A DNA stretch of 64,000 nt. It comes from Pseudomonas oryzihabitans. GTDB taxonomy: Bacteria > Pseudomonadota > Gammaproteobacteria > Pseudomonadales > Pseudomonadaceae. Position numbers and translations under genes: made by a program. Below, one piece after another: positions 63,911 to 64,000 of the stretch (its first letter is position 1; the number at the start of each line of letters is the position of its first letter). The stretch is taken from the NCBI RefSeq assembly GCF_007665395.1, contig NZ_VDND01000002.1:496001-560000 (forward strand), read 5' to 3'. A model generated the notes under the pieces. It was not told the origin of the DNA, made no database searches, and was given only the letters and a program-made list of their open reading frames with translations.

Positions 63911-64000
63911 ATGCACGCGGATCCCGGCGATTCTTCGCTCAAGAGGTTCATGGTGGGCGTTTTCGTCCTGCTGCTCAGCGCCATGTTGCTGGTGGCAGGC
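63911..64000 (+). CDS. membrane or exported protein, N-terminus only (cut by window end)
   Basis: The first 30 codons (MHADPGDSSLKRFMVGVFV and on) show a charged start and then one hydrophobic segment, either a signal anchor or a first membrane helix. AAGGAG lies 10 bases before the ATG and the gene follows the TRAP-like permease by 18 bases. A DctQ-like small subunit would fit, but the visible part is too short to assign. Confidence 0.7.
   Translation, partial: MHADPGDSSLKRFMVGVFVLLLSAMLLVAG

Overview
The window is a GC-rich Pseudomonas chromosome segment. The evidence is the alaS–lysC–csrA(rsmA)–tRNA-Ser–tRNA-Arg order, two DUF3509 genes (a family I associate with pseudomonads), an SLC5-type hybrid histidine kinase of the PA3271/CbrA type, and Crc/Hfq-type A-rich motifs in front of catabolic genes. 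The P. oryzihabitans/P. psychrotolerans group is my guess from general appearance, not something the sequence proves.

Layout. 1–5.7 kb: the 3' part of alaS, lysC (with a probable internal start for a beta subunit), csrA, tRNA-Ser(GCT), two identical tRNA-Arg(ACG) genes, a thioesterase and dusC. 5.8–11.1 kb: an AaeB/AaeX/AaeA-like aromatic-acid efflux operon and a yjcH–actP acetate uptake operon. 11.2–16.1 kb: a hydroxamate/citrate-type siderophore uptake locus (IutA/RhtA-like receptor, RhtX-like permease, unknown 129-aa protein) divergent from an AraC regulator, with a Fur-box-like site between them. 16.3–29.4 kb: housekeeping and small genes (DUF3309, dacB, a lipoprotein, a cold-shock protein, CvfB-like, a ligase-associated-type DEXH helicase with dgt, an EAL protein, a yqjDEK-like operon, two DUF3509 genes around a Cys-rich unknown, rfbD). 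29.4–39.1 kb: an AT-rich intergenic region with DnaA-box-like 9-mers, the hybrid kinase, GNAT, GGDEF–EAL, a BASS transporter, rdgC, tRNA-Val and tRNA-Asp.

39.3–54.2 kb is the most coherent metabolic region. A D-2-hydroxyglutarate-dehydrogenase-type flavoprotein is divergent from a LysR–GntR regulator pair. An EthD protein, vanB, vanA, an AAHS-type transporter, ech, vdh and fcs follow. Together these would convert ferulate to feruloyl-CoA, vanillin, vanillate and protocatechuate. The GntR protein is very probably VanR: a perfect copy of the known VanR operator ATTGGATCCAAT overlaps the vanA promoter, and an 11/12 copy lies on the transporter side.

54.3–64 kb: an IclR regulator, an AlsS-like ThDP enzyme, a divergent tctCBA tripartite transporter, a LysR regulator, an FMN alpha-hydroxy-acid oxidase and the start of a TRAP-type transport operon. 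Two IclR-type palindromes lie in the ThDP/tctC divergent promoter.

Non-coding highlights: a 6-copy, 127-bp tandem array behind fcs (53431–54162), a related 2-copy array behind the D-2-HG dehydrogenase (39269–39470), AANAANAA motifs near the starts of at least eight catabolic or uptake genes, and a 29-codon leader ORF that overlaps the aromatic transporter start by ATGA.
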